From the NCBI GenBank assembly GCA_034231615.1, contig CM067307.1, forward strand, positions 5,504,647 to 5,568,646: a stretch of 64,000 nt of DNA. The letters run 5' to 3'. This stretch comes from Meghimatium bilineatum. Taxonomy: Eukaryota > Mollusca > Gastropoda > Stylommatophora > Philomycidae. The position numbers were made by a program, and so were the translations under genes. Shown here in pieces: positions 35,556-47,250 of this stretch (position 1 is its first letter; each line of letters begins with the position of its first letter). The notes below the pieces were generated by a model. The model was not told the DNA's origin. It did not search any database and saw nothing but the letters and a program-made list of their open reading frames with translations.

Positions 35556-35890
35556 AGGGGCCGGGAGTAGCCTAGTCGATAGTGTGCTGGATTATATCGT
35601 GCCAGGTTCGAAACAAAATCCGATTTTTTAAAAAAAATTGTTCGGTTCTTGATTTTTCGCCTGAAACGGTCGTTCTTCTAGCCGACCCAGCTGTAAATGT
35701 GTACATGACGCATGAGTTAGGGAAACTTAATAGTTGCTGCGGCGTAGTACATGAAGCGTTATCTTCATCCCCGGCGGCAGGTTGCTGCCATAGGACCTGC
35801 CTTGAGCTTTCCTGGGGGGGGGGGCGGGATTACGTGCATTGCCTTGACCGTTAGGGGCCGGGGACACGTGACCTGCCTTGACCTTTAGGG
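35556..35890 (+). repeat. tRNA-derived SINE
   Basis: A-box-like TAGCCTAGTCGATAG (35568-35582) and B-box GGTTCGAAAC (35605-35614) are followed by a body containing GTTGCTGCGGCGTAGTACAT, TTCATCCCCGGCGGCAGGTT and GCTGCCATAGGACC. The same body follows the tRNA head at 63440-63690. Confidence 0.75.
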
Positions 35891-36158
35891 GCGAGGACAC
35901 GTCTTCCGAAAAAAGAGCACCGCTGGGAAATATTTCTGCTGGAAAAATTTGTGGGTCGCCAGTTGATACATTATTTTATCGAATGCTTCATATATTCTAA
36001 TATTAGCTCTTGGTTCTGGCTATCCACAACCACAGCTTTTATTTTATTAGCTTATATTAGATAAGAAGCAATATGTTTTATCTAGTTTGCGTGAACCTCT
36101 TGTCAGTTACACATTTCATTTGCATTGTTTTTCACTGTTTTAAAAAAATATATATATT

Positions 36159-36260
36159 CTTGAGAAAGACCCAACGGTTCGAAACGTTGAAAATGTGTTT
36201 TATCATTTGCATTTTTTGTGTTTACACTCCATTGCTTCTTAGTGGATTGTCAGTTGTGTT
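36159..36260 (+). repeat. GAAAC-hairpin family, copy C
   Basis: CTTGAGAAAGACCCAACGGT then TCGAAACGTTGA, and a GTGTTT-rich flank. Confidence 0.5.
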
Positions 36261-36699
36261 CAAGTGAAACTTAAAAAAAAAAACCCTCTATTCTAGGTAA
36301 GTAAATTCACGTAAAAAGCGAGAGGTTTAAATTAACAATTATTGAGACTACCGGGAATTTCCAAACAAGGTCCGTTTTTACGGCACCGAATCGCCTTGCA
36401 ACACGAGTTTTTCCATACTTGACTAACGGCATTTCTAAAATAACGATGCGATTTTGTCAAGACATTCAAACTGTGTACTCAAGTCACATAGAACGGACCA
36501 ATCGAGACAAGGACTATTACAACAACGAACATTATACCGTACAAGTATGCAGTATCCTCATTAATACAAAACATATAATATCCGTATTCGTAATATAAAG
36601 ACCAATAGGTCTTCTTGCTAATATAAATAACATAGAGACAGTACAATGTTGCTTCAAATAATAGCTAATACATGTACATTCAAGTAGGAAGCAAGTGGA

Positions 36700-36747
36700 T
36701 TTTTATTGGTTACTTTGTGTATTTGATGTGTCGACAGCCAATGAAAC
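36700..36747. repeat. Small CCAAT palindrome element
   Basis: TTTTTATTGGTTACTTTGTG...ACAGCCAATGAAACTC; arms pair imperfectly. Confidence 0.45.
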
Positions 36748-36964
36748 TCACGGGAAAAGTCAAATAGTATCATTTTTCGATGAGTTCAAAAGAAGCGTAT
36801 CCACTCGGGACTCGGTTGACGCACAATAAAACAAGACATGACTTTACACAGTAGAAGATCAATTGGCTATTGGGAAATCCAGCCTTCTAAAATGATTCAT
36901 TTGACTACCACTGATGTAGTTATGATTAGATTAAGGAGAAGGGTTTTACCTCAGTTTGAAGACT

Positions 36965-37110
36965 TTTCTTGTGAAAATCGCTAAGGAAGGAAGGAGTTTT
37001 TCTAATTAATCTTTTGGTTGAGTTCCTGGTACTAAAAGTAATGTTCAGTTGTGCTAAGGAAGGGGTTTGAACATCCCAAACCCCCTCCCTTATCTACGGG
37101 TTTGGTGACT
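36965..37110 (-). repeat. Dispersed repeat R3 copy (inverted)
   Basis: Inverted match to 34138-34270, including CCCTTATCTACGGGTTTG and AATCGCTAAGGAAGG. Confidence 0.55.
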
Positions 37111-37161
37111 ACTACCTTGATTTTCATTGCCTGTTAAGAAAAATATAATCATTGTGACCAT

Positions 37162-37446
37162 CGCCCGTGTGTTGCCGGGGTCCGAAGGAGAGTAAAGAAT
37201 AGCAACACTATTTACCTTCCACGCATGTCGTAAAAGGCGACTAAGGAGGTTATGGGATGGAGTTGGCTATCCCATTCCATATAGGGTCAGTGACCCAAGG
37301 CCATGCTGAAGTTGGATTTGCCAGGCCGAAAGGCGCAGATATCGCAGCAATGCTGTAAACTATAACACAACGCATTCTGTTCTCTGGACTACATCCTGCT
37401 AATCTGCAGGAGTTTGAGAACGAACGCAGAAGAAGAAGAAGAATTG
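37162..37446 (+). repeat. SINE S1b, near full length
   Basis: Starts ATCGCCCGTGTGTTGCCGGG, includes CATGTCGTAAAAGGCGACTA, GTCAGTGACCCAAGGCCATG and GGACTACATCCTGCTAATCT, ends (GAA)n. The copy at 41475-41758 agrees along its whole length. Confidence 0.88.
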
Positions 37447-38282
37447 TGACCAATAAAAGTGGCAATAATATTTAAATGAGTCATTAAGATGTCCCACTAG
37501 ACAGTATGTATTTCTTGTAGATGGCCAAGATCGACTCCAGCTACAATGTAAAAGACTTCGCGAATATTAGTCGCCATAAATCGATAACTATTCCTTATAG
37601 TATTCATTGTTTTCTTATGTTGCATCTGAAATAATCCTATTTCTTGTTTGTAAGTTACTAGTGTGTAAGTTATATTTACCAAAATTTATAGGACCTATAT
37701 CTTGTATGGTCCTTGTAGTGTTGATGTATAATGGTACGTACTAGTGTTAAATGTTTGTTGTCTTCGGTGTTTACATACTGGCGTATCGTGTGTTGCTGGT
37801 ATCTGTGTGTATGTTGACCTGTCTATATTCATAGTGACTATTAAAAGCTGGTAGATTTGACTAAATCCGTATCCATCTTAGGAACATGGATTTGTTGAAA
37901 TAGGAAAACGCATTGTCTCAGGTTACGATGCCATCGATGCCAACTGAAATGACCTGGTTCAAATCTCGTCTGTTGCCTTCTGATTTGTTCAATAACTTAT
38001 CGATTAATTATTAATTTTAGGACTTGATAAACAAATATAGGCTAAAATAACCCCAAATAAATGAATTAACATTCATATTTACGTCATGAACTTTTCGACA
38101 AAAGATCTTTACAATGCATATTTATGTCGATCAAAAGGTAATGTTGATTATATAGGCCTATATATTTGTTCAAGGTAAAGCGGCATTCTAATCCATTATA
38201 TTTGGCGTATATCTATTTGCAATATTATTCACAGATTTACATAAAATTATTTCGTTAAATCAAATGAAGAAGACATATATTT

Positions 38283-38370
38283 CTGAAGAAGGCCGCAGCT
38301 ATATGTTTGCTGGTCGAAACGTCGACTCCGTGTATTTGTTTAACTAAAACTAAATTTCAATCCAGTTTTA
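38283..38370 (+). repeat. GAAAC-hairpin family, copy D (best core)
   Basis: CTGAAGAAGGCCGCAGCTAT ... TGGTCGAAACGTCGACTC: GGCC pairs with GGTC around a loop, followed by GAAACGTCGA. Confidence 0.6.
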
Positions 38371-38964
38371 TTTTTTTTTAAATATTCATACATGTTTCTT
38401 CGTTTTCTTTTCACTAAAATGTAAGAACGTTACACGTATTTCACCCTGTCATATCTACAGGACAAAATTGGCCTTTAAACAAATACATAATCGATTATCT
38501 TAAATCATGATAGACATTTTATCGATTTTTAGATTGATGAATTACACATTTGAAGCATATCCTATTTAAGATGTAGCCATCAATCCATCATTTTCTGACT
38601 GTAGTAATGTTCTATACAGTATAAATACGGGCTGTGTTTGCCATTGATTTCTGAACGGTCCGGAATCACAATTGCCTGCAAGGAGTTTGAACTCTGCATC
38701 TTGGCAGTCACAAGCGTGTTCAGTACCACACAATATCAGAACCAGAATTAGAACAACTTAGCAAAATTTTAACCAAAAGGGGCAAGGTGACAGTACAGAT
38801 CGGAGTATAAGAGGGTTTATCAATGTGACCTGTGTTATGATGATGTTCGTCCGTCGTAATCGACGATGACCAAAAACTCAACCATAATAATAATAACAAT
38901 AAGTAATACACAATTAATAAAGTTAATAGTGCGTTTTTAAATGACTAACAAGTCCAATGTTCTT

Positions 38965-39246
38965 CTACAGAATTGACAACTGTAGAGGATGTCTATGGGA
39001 CGTTGAGATGTTTTCTTCTTTTCTACGCGCCCGCCTCTGTCTTGCAGTATCTTGCCTGGTCTCTTCCGCCGCTAGTGCTTCCGTTCTAAGGCTGTAACGC
39101 CATACTGTTCTATCCTGAGCGAGGCTCTCCCAAGCGCCTACGTTAATTTTAAGATGTTTCAGTGATGACTTAGGCGTGTCTTTGAAGCGCTTTTTCTGCC
39201 CACCAGTTTTTCGAATTCCTGCCTTGAGTACGCCTGTGTTATACAA
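38965..39246 (-). pseudogene. LINE RT C-terminal relic
   Basis: TGGQKKRFKDTPKSSLKHLK, VGAWESLAQDRTVWRYSLRT and RRARRKEE form the end of the endonuclease-RT family that also gave 31557-31690. Open for 93 codons, hence fairly young. Confidence 0.82.
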
Positions 39247-39317
39247 GCCGGAGTATTGACCTATTTCACGTCACTGGGTAAGGTCAACCGGACTATTGCT
39301 AAACATTGTAAATATGT

Positions 39318-39415
39318 GTTTGTTGTTCGTCCATCACAAGTGATAATGATGACCATTTCTTACATCCACTTTTGAAATTCAGTTAGAGTTATGTCCTTGA
39401 TTATGAGTTCGTTTA
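39318..39415 (-). repeat. LINE 3'-end fragment
   Basis: TTGTTCGTCCATCACAAGTG ... GAAATTCAGTTAGAGTTATG; same as 8510-8600. Confidence 0.6.
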
Positions 39416-40110
39416 TGGCAAAAACCATGATAATCAGCAAAGTCACAGAGGAATAGATGATAAACATAAACATACATGAAGAGAAAATATAAGTAGAACA
39501 TTATCAATATCTCGGACACCTAATCACAAATGATGGCAGATGTGAAACAGAAGTTAAAAGGAGAATAGGAATGGCTAAAAATACTTTTAATGAGATGAGG
39601 AAAATATTAACATCTAAACAAATTACAAACAATCTAAAAATGATAATTATAATATGCTACATCTGTTCTATATTAATGTGTGGCTCAGAAACATGGACAA
39701 CAAACAAAGAATTAGAAGACAGTATTGATGCCTTTGATATGTGGATATATAGAAGAATAGGGAAAACATCATGGAAAGAGAAGAAAACAAACTATCAGGT
39801 TCTAACAATATTTTGTATGAAGAAAGAATTATTAAAGGAAATAAAGATCAAGGAAATAAAATATTTTGGACATATTAAAAAACATAAACCTTGTTGAAGA
39901 CCTTACTTGAAGGTAAAGTCGACGGGAGGCGAGCAAGAGGTAGGCAGAGATAGCGAGCAAGAGGTAGGCAGAGATAGCAAGCAAGAGGTAGGCAGAGATA
40001 CAAGTGAGAGAGTAGCATCACAAGATGGACTAGTTACAGCCTAGCAGAGTGCACCAACAAAACAAGAGACAGCGGATGTTGGAGATCTGTTGCAACCAAC
40101 CTTCAGTGAG
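39415..40110 (+). pseudogene. LINE RT 3' half, one of the best copies
   Basis: [97 protein letters not shown], then after a stop RARGRQR and SNITRWTSYSLAECTNKTRD-like sequence. Inside, 24 bp (GCGAGCAAGAGGTAGGCAGA plus GATA) is tandemly tripled at 39937-40010. Confidence 0.88.
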
Positions 40111-40129
40111 GTCTTTAATGAGTACTTGT

Positions 40130-40260
40130 AGCGCTTTTTCTGGCCACCTTTAGAACGTATATCCTACAGCAACTCACCATAGAGAAGTATCTGTGGTAAG
40201 CGATGATAAGGCACACGTACCAGATGACCCGTCCAACGGTTCTGTGTCTGCATCAGAATC
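40130..40260 (-). pseudogene. LINE RT fragment
   Basis: Minus frame: QNRWTGHLVRVPYHRLPQIL then LYGELL, the RW-GH-VR(M/V)...LLYGEL signature. Confidence 0.7.
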
Positions 40261-40261
40261 G

Positions 40262-40545
40262 TATCAATGCTAATGATTTCATTCATTCATTTTCCTTTAG
40301 CGCTGAAATTAGCGCATAAGGCAGAGGTCAGATCTCTCCAATTCTGTCTGTCCAAAGCTATTCTGTGCAGTTCTTGAATAGTATGAATATTGGTTGTTGT
40401 ACTTTCTCTAAGTATTGTTCTTCTGAGTGTTTCTTTTGATCTACCCTTGTCTCTTTTGCCTGTAGGTATCCATTAAAGAGATTGGTGGTGTATTCTGTTG
40501 GTGTCTGCGCGTAGGACATGCCTGATGTAGGACCAACGGCAGTTG
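40262..40545 (-). pseudogene. LINE 3' end, family of 58590-59506
   Basis: Nearly colinear with 58590-58850, including AGCGCATAAGGCAGAGGTCA and the ATGA-rich 3' terminus (TCATTCATTCATTTTCC on plus). 5'-truncated at about 280 bp. Confidence 0.85.
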
Positions 40546-40845
40546 GTCAACAACAAAATGCTAGTGATACCATAAGTAAAAATAAATGACCAATGAAAAC
40601 AACAATAATCGGATGGAGTAGCTCGGTGATACTTCACACAGGCCTGTGTATAACGAAGGTCACGGTATTTAAGCCGAGAATTAACTAAATATCCCGAATG
40701 TTACGACACAGTATACAAGGTAATATATGATTCCACCTACACGAATAAACACCTGACCTTCAAGTTTTGAACCATTATAAATATAAGGCGTATTGGCTAA
40801 TAGGCAATCAAGTATTTTAAGATGATTCGTTTCATTATTCCCCGG

Positions 40846-40896
40846 TTTTCATTGGCTGTCACACATAATATAATCTTTAGTAACCAATGAAAATCG
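40846..40896. repeat. Small CCAAT palindrome element
   Basis: TTTTCATTGGCTGTCACACA ... AGTAACCAATGAAAATC: nearly symmetric arms. Confidence 0.5.
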
Positions 40897-41474
40897 TGTC
40901 ATTATTAAGGTTTGATTTCCTGTTAGCCAATATGTCTTATATCGAAGAATGTCATATCTGAGCAGACGTGACAGTGATAAAGTTACATACTTCATATATT
41001 ACCCGCTTATCAGGCCGGAAGTAGATATAAATACACTTAAAGTGCATTTTTTCCGTTATAGAGTTGAAGGGTTGAAGGGAGGTTTCAAGTAGCTTGTGTG
41101 GTAAGGACCGCATTCCCTTGTTGTCTCCAGATCATGATCGGGGTGGGTTTAGTGTCTCAGAATAATTAGTGCGATCTTCAACTCGAGACATCCGATTTCA
41201 GCATGGTTTCTGTGACATTTTGATCATCTATTTATTACACATCTTCTCAGTCCGTGGATTTCAACACATTGGAACCGCCTGACACATGGTCGCATTCATC
41301 AACCTGCCTGCTCCCAGAGCGTTTAAATAAGGTCCATAAATTACGACAACACAAGGGGGAGCCTTCTGAAAAAAATGTGACATCTTTTGGCATGTGGAAG
41401 GGTGTTGACCAATGTGGTCAATAATACTGTTTTTTCATAAACCAATTAAATAATGTGAATTTGAAACATATTAA

Positions 41475-41758
41475 TCGCCCGTGTGTTACCGGGGCCCGAA
41501 AGGGGAGCAAAGAATAGCAACACTATTTACCTTCCACGCATGTCGTAAAAGTCGACTAAGGAGGTTATGGGATGGAGTTGGCTCTCCCATCCCATATAGG
41601 GTCAGTGATCCAAAACCATGTTGAAGTTGGATGTGTCAGTCCGAAAGGCGCAGATATCTCAGCAATGCTGTAAACCATGACACAACGCATTCCGTTCTCC
41701 GGACTACATCCTGCTAATCTGCAGGAGTTTGAGAACGAACGCAGAAGAAGAAGAAACA
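41475..41758 (+). repeat. SINE S1b, near full length
   Basis: Whole-length match to 37162-37446, ending AGTTTGAGAACGAACGCAGA then AGAAGAAGAA. Confidence 0.88.
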
Positions 41759-42303
41759 TATCAATAAAAATAAAACAAAATTTTTATAGAATTATCGTAC
41801 TGTTTCTGCTAATGTATTTTAGTTTAGGGTGGGGGAGGGGTACTTTTTAAAGACGTAGGCAGGATGAATTAGAAAAGTTCCCTGAGTTGTTGACAAGGTG
41901 ACGGGGTCAAAATGTGATCAAATATTGACGTAATTTATGAAGGCCTATAAGAGCGTGACTTTTGAGAAACTCAATCACCAATGTACATCTTGACAATGAG
42001 TTACATATTCAATCATCGCAATAATTATACGATGAGTGGAAATTAGATTGAACTATAGTGCACTGAAAAATCTAATTTCAATGTCTTATCTTTTACATTT
42101 TTCGTCTATAACCTTGTGGTGAAGACTTAAAAACAAGTTTGAAGAATTAAAACAACACAAGGCGGTCGTGGTGGCTGGATTACCAGAACTATTTAGAGAT
42201 TACGGAAGAGAACCGCTCAATCTATACTACACATACCAATGTGACGTCGATGTCATTACTGTTCGTTTTCTGTTATATGTTTTAATTTTTTTGTAATTAT
42301 TGT

Positions 42304-42390
42304 CTTGATAAAGGCCTTTTTGGTCAAAACGTCGATTTGTGTGTGTGTGTGTTATTATGTGTGTCTTTAGTTATTAGCAAAACTTTATTA
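42304..42390 (+). repeat. GAAAC-hairpin family, copy E
   Basis: CTTGATAAAGGCCTTTTTGG then TCAAAACGTCGA, a (GT)n run and TTATTATGTGTGTC, shared inverted with copy A. Confidence 0.55.
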
Positions 42391-42960
42391 CCCTATTCCT
42401 GGACCTACCCGTCTGCAATTGAAAAAACCTGAATTCACCACAAAATGTACAGTTTACTTAACCAAACGAAAAAGGTTTGAACCTTCGCTCTGTTGGATGG
42501 GACAACAACCTCAACTCGAAATCCTCCTTAGTAGTCTCTTATGACACGCTGCCGTTATGTTTTGATTCTCTTTCGTTCCTTGAAAACACACTGACAAATT
42601 CGTGAAATACTAAATAGACAAAGACGAAAGGAGACGACAGTCAGGTTTCCATTCAATCCTGATATCTTCATTCAGGCTCACGTTGAAGCATTTTTTTTCG
42701 TGCCTGGAGTGAACAGACAATCGCAGATACATACGCCAAATGTAATTGTGATGCCATGAACATATTTGAATGCGAATGAGAAAAACATATTAATAGAGTG
42801 CCTAATGATGCTTATGATGTGGTAATGACGTCGATGGTGTTGATGGTGGTGATAATGAGTGGAATGATGACAATTATGATGACGGCGATAATGGTTAGAA
42901 TTATGTTGATGGTGATTATGATTATAATGATGATTATAAGGAAAGAGACCTGAGGAAGTA
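42391..42960. other. Intergenic, no gene seen
   Basis: A G/A/T-rich ATGATG-type low-complexity tract (42800-42950) creates a His-rich shadow ORF on the minus strand. Nothing else supported. Confidence 0.6.
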
Positions 42961-42969
42961 ACATTTGTC

Positions 42970-43072
42970 ACTCTCATTTCCTATACAAGACATTTCCTAT
43001 ACCTGACATCGGACATTTCCTATACCAGACATCGGACATTTCCTATACGAGACATTGGACATTTATTTTCAA
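42970..43072. repeat. About 23-bp tandem repeat
   Basis: CATTTCCTATACCAGACATC type units, four copies. Confidence 0.88.
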
Positions 43073-43316
43073 CTTCACATAATTGTTGCTCTGACATAGT
43101 GTTTCAATGATTTTCAAGAGTTTGTGAAAACCCCAGATGACTGATTTGCTCAATAGTGTTGCATGGTGAAATATCATGTGCTGATTAGTTTTCTATTCGC
43201 AGAGACACTTGATATTATCGAGTTGTTCAATGATAGTTTTTTTCCTTCATATTCATGCAGTATCTAACTTCATGCCGTAGTTCACAAACACTTGTAAACA
43301 TGTTTTTGATATTTAT

Positions 43317-43421
43317 TCACCACACTTCATTGCGATAAACAAGATCACTGTAATCAGAGTCAAGATCATTCAGCAGTTCGGTGATGTTCATAAATTTGCC
43401 AGAAATGGGTGGTGCGGGTGC
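43317..43421 (-). CDS. Candidate terminal exon of an unidentified minus-strand gene
   Basis: After acceptor CTTCTGATTTTGCAG, 105 nt encode APAPPISGKF, MNITELLNDLDSDYSDLVYR and NEVW, then TGA overlapping AATAAA (TGAATAAA). Composition is unlike the surrounding repeat-derived DNA. The entry phase (0) matches the exit phase of the candidate exon at 47251-47293, giving a Ser/Pro-rich tail ending in an acidic segment. I do not recognise the family. It could be a chance ORF. Confidence 0.38.
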   Translation of the reverse strand, partial: APAPPISGKFMNITELLNDLDSDYSDLVYRNEVW

Positions 43422-43932
43422 CTGCAAAATCAGAAGTTGTTGACAAGGGGAGGAGGGTGTGACAAAAGTAACGTAAAGATATTTTCTACACCAATGAAAG
43501 TATTTCAATCTCTAACTTTTCACTATAATTGAAGAACAAAACATGTATTTGTGTCGTACTTCTGCACACAAACAATTAATATAAGGGGGGGGGGGGGAGG
43601 TTACTGAATTTCTGACAGTTAAAACTTTCCTAAATTATCCAAAATAATTGTCGACCTATTTAGGGGCAGCCCCTTAATGTTAATCCCTAAATTGGAGTCT
43701 GTTGAACTCTGATTTTGACAAATGTTACGCATGCCACTATTATTGACATCACAGTGTTGCCACATATGTGCGTAAAAAACTGTTCATTATATAATGTTGT
43801 GGTATATACAATTAAATTATGTTTATAAAGCCTGGGATGAGTCTAAATTGATTAATAAGTAATTTGTGTGAGTCAAACACGTCTGAGTAAGTTTTTTTTT
43901 TAATTGATATAATTATTCTCTCAAAGAAGTCA

Positions 43933-44332
43933 TCACTTCTGTCACAACCACCCTTGTCTTCCAGTGACATAATATCTTATCCTGTGTCATTGCTTCTGTC
44001 ATAACCACCCTTGTCTTCCAGTGACATAATATCTTATCCTGTGTCATTGCTTCTGTCATAACCACCCTTGTCTTCCAGTGACATAATATCTTATCACCGT
44101 GTATTCACTTCTGTCACAACCACCCTTGTCTTCCAGTGACATAACATCTTATCCCGTGTTATCACTTCTGTCACAACCACCCTTGTCTTCCAGTGACATA
44201 ATATCTTATCACCGTGTATTCACTTCTGTCACAACCACCCTTGTCTTCCAGTGACATAACATCTTATCCCGTGTCGTCACTTCTGTCACAACCACCCTTG
44301 TCTTCCAGTGAAATAATATCTTATCCCGTGTC
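43933..44332. repeat. 57-58-bp minisatellite, seven copies
   Basis: ACCACCCTTGTCTTCCAGTG anchors at 43947, 44004, 44061, 44119, 44176, 44234 and 44291. Two variants of the spacer (CCTGTGTCATT and ACCGTGTATT) alternate. Confidence 0.97.
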
Positions 44333-45055
44333 AAACGTATCTATCAAAAACATTATTTTTGGCAGTATTTATTATGCCTATTGTCTGAGTTAAATCAGAT
44401 GACTTCGCGGACTGGCCCAAATAACATGAGTGCTGTAACGACCCCCAGGCCGGCAGTCCCACTCCTTTAGTAATATTTAAATTAATGTGCCACATGCTGT
44501 CAGCAATTCTAATAGTGTTTACTTTGCGCTATTTATTGACATTGATCGATTACGTTGATATGAACTCTGAAATGGCAAACACCAAATTGTATATAAAGTT
44601 CTCTGGGGTATCAAATCTGAGAAGGTCGATCTAGAATCAAACAATAATGAAATGGAATTCAACCAACGATATCGATCGTAATTTGCTCACTATTTTTATC
44701 CATTAAAATTATCAGCTATAAAATTCTGCTTTAAATATTATATTTTGGACGTAGCAATCAACCTAGTATTTCTATAGTTTAAGTGGTTTCATATGTAATA
44801 TTTATGTTGAGCAGTTTTCCCTTGTTTTATGAAATAGACTGTTAGACTTTCCAGTAGTTATTTAAAAAAATTATTTCGAGACTATCTCACGATTGTAAGA
44901 TGTACTAATTAATTCTTAGCAACAATTACAAAAGAAATGATTAGAAAAGCGCAGATGTTATTCCATACTATATAGCAAGTATATTAGAAAGCGCAAACGT
45001 TATTCCATACTATCTAGCAAGTGTATTATTATATTATAGGCTAGTAAATTAACTT
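44333..45055. other. Intergenic, no gene seen
   Basis: AT-rich; only a short duplication (TGTTATTCCATACTATATAG / CGTTATTCCATACTATCTAG) at about 44956-45023. Confidence 0.6.
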
Positions 45056-45059
45056 TTAA

Positions 45060-45490
45060 CATCATAGAGACGTATGGGAAATGGTACACAACAAGCCATC
45101 AGAAAGCTTGTTACTACAGAAATAACTTGTGTACGTATAATTCTCTGAGTAACAATAAGAGACAGAATCAGACATGAAAACATCAGAAGATTAACAAACA
45201 CAATGTTAATCCTGGATTACATCAGAAGACAACATATTAAGTGGTTTTCATATGCTTCACCATCGGATGGCGTCCCTCAAATAGCATTGCTATAGAGATA
45301 CGATGGATATAAAGTGAGGGGAAGACCATGCAAAAGATGGATTACAGAAATAAAAGAATCAACGAAAACAAGCATACATGAAGGACACAAAAAAGCCTTC
45401 TCCAGAAAACTCCCTCTTCTTCCCATGATACTGCAGGGCATAAATGGGTATAAAGCGAAAAGAAGAAATAGAAGTATGGGCAATATAGCT
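45060..45490 (+). pseudogene. LINE RT C-terminal relic
   Basis: RDRIRHENIRRLTNTMLILD, YIRRQHIKWFSYA, then KVRGRPCKRWITEIKESTKT and HEGHKKAFSRKL. One stop. Same family as 57140-57485. Confidence 0.82.
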
Positions 45491-45837
45491 TAATGTCCGA
45501 TGTGTATTTGTCTCACCAAGTGCGATGTGAACATCATCTAATATTTTTTCTGAAACGCAGTCAATCTAGTAGCCGTTTGCTAAATAATCACGTTTCAGGT
45601 ATTCTAGAAATCGGATTCTAAATTCACACAACTTGAAAATCATTGGAATAATTTGAGACTACAATGTCACACAGAACAGGGAAGGCTTTGCGAAAGAATA
45701 GGCTCAGATGGAAGAAGAGTCGTGCAAGATGGTTTGAAAAACATGAAGATAATAATTGCGAATGATTGACATTAAACGAAGAAAAAAAGATCTCGATGCA
45801 ACTAAGTTTACTAACTCTAAAACGAGCACTAACTCTA

Positions 45838-46095
45838 GAGTACCAGACGAGCACCAACTCTAGAGTAACAGACGAGCACCAACTCTAGAGTAATAGAAGA
45901 GCGCTAACACGAGAGTAAGAGATGAACGCTAACCCAAGAGCAAGAGACATACGCTACCCAGAAATTAATATACAAACGCTAATAAGAAAGTAATAGACAA
46001 ACGCAAACTAGAAAGTAATAGACAAATGTTAACCAAAAAGTAGTAGAGAAACGCTAACCAGAAAGTAATAGACAAACGCTAATTGGAAAGTAAGA
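45838..46095. repeat. Degenerating 25-bp tandem repeat
   Basis: GAGCACCAACTCTAGAGTAA type units decay toward ACGCTAACCAGAAAGTAATA; a graded array with clear sequence drift along its length. Confidence 0.85.
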
Positions 46096-46142
46096 AACTG
46101 CGAATTATAATTAGCGACTGAGCATCAAAATAACTCTAACTT

Positions 46143-46301
46143 AAGCGACCCTTAGGCTATGCTGAATTCGGATGTGTCAGGCCAAAATGTTCAGATATCG
46201 CACCAAAGTTGTAAATCATGATGCAACCCATTCCGCTCTCTGGACTGTATTCTCGTGATCTGTAGAAGTTTGAGAACGAACGTAGATGTAGAAGAAGACA
46301 G
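46143..46301 (+). repeat. SINE S1b, 3' part
   Basis: GACCCTTAGGCTATGCTGAA ... CTCTGGACTGTATTCTCGTG ... AGTTTGAGAACGAACGTAGA; 5' half missing. Confidence 0.75.
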
Positions 46302-46400
46302 GTGTTGATCGTGATAGAGACTTCTTGGTCGAAACGTCAATATTATGTGTTTTTCTATGTGTTTTGCATGATCAACGCCATTAACACTTGTTTTCACTTG
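46302..46400 (+). repeat. GAAAC-hairpin family, copy F
   Basis: GTGATAGAGACTTCTTGGTC then GAAACGTCAAT, directly after the SINE tail. Confidence 0.5.
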
Positions 46401-46649
46401 TCTCCTATCGGAATAAATGCAACTGCAGTGCCCAGTGCTATTAATGTAGAATACCGTATGTTTACTTACAGTTTATTTATGCAGGGCGTACCCTAACTAC
46501 TGACATTTCCAAATATCGTATATTTACACTGCATATATTATTTACAATATGCCTGGGGCAATCAAGCTTTATCGTGACTCTCGTCTATTGAAGACATACG
46601 AGTATAATCAGAACAAGCCTTTTAACATTATGATTTCGATCATTTCGTC

Positions 46650-46708
46650 TCTTTCATTGGTCGGTGCTGCCAGGCGAAACAAAGTATATAAATAGTGGCC
46701 AATGAAAA
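46650..46708. repeat. Small CCAAT palindrome element
   Basis: CTTTCATTGGTCGG ... TATATAAATAGTGGCCAATG then AAAAG. Confidence 0.45.
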
Positions 46709-47250
46709 GAATAGTAATAATAATAATGTCACGAAAGATGGCCTGTTTTTATTCTGCTCAAATGTCTTAGCATTGGCGAGAGTAACGGTTGTAAGCACTA
46801 GATTCCATGTTGATTGAAATTGACATTAATATGATGGCATTTAAGCGCTAAATGTGTGGGTACGTTCCCAATACTTATTAGTGTGGATTGTGGCTCATTG
46901 TGTGGATCTTTTGACTTCGGCAAGCAGGGGTTTTCTCTATTGACCGTTGAGACATTGATCTCTATAGAACATGCAGCTTCTTTATGTAATCTAGACAAGT
47001 GGTTTCTAAGCGCATGACAAATGACTTCATATAAGTTCACAGCAATTACCAGGGGCCACGTAGAAAAACAAAATTTGAAATTGGTCTGCCACAGAAACGA
47101 TGTTGGGGTAGGTTACAGAGAAAGGTAACTATTTGAACAATATTTAACAATGTATGCAGTACAAAAAAAGTAGAAAGTTAACAAAAGACGACAACTAACA
47201 AAACTTGTTTTTAGGCTCTTTGTGGGTCCACTGCTTAAATTATGTCTTAC

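Noticed and set aside
35605-35614. Functional tRNA at 35.6 kb
   Set aside because: Same reasoning: a SINE head only.
42678-42977. His-rich minus ORF
   Set aside because: Translation of an ATGATG-type low-complexity tract.
46462-46500. Strong-looking donor GTAAGTAA on minus at 46468
   Set aside because: All three frames upstream contain stops within a few codons.
46798-47040. 80-codon minus ORF as an exon of the unidentified gene
   Set aside because: No usable acceptor and donor pair with matching phase; composition not distinctive.
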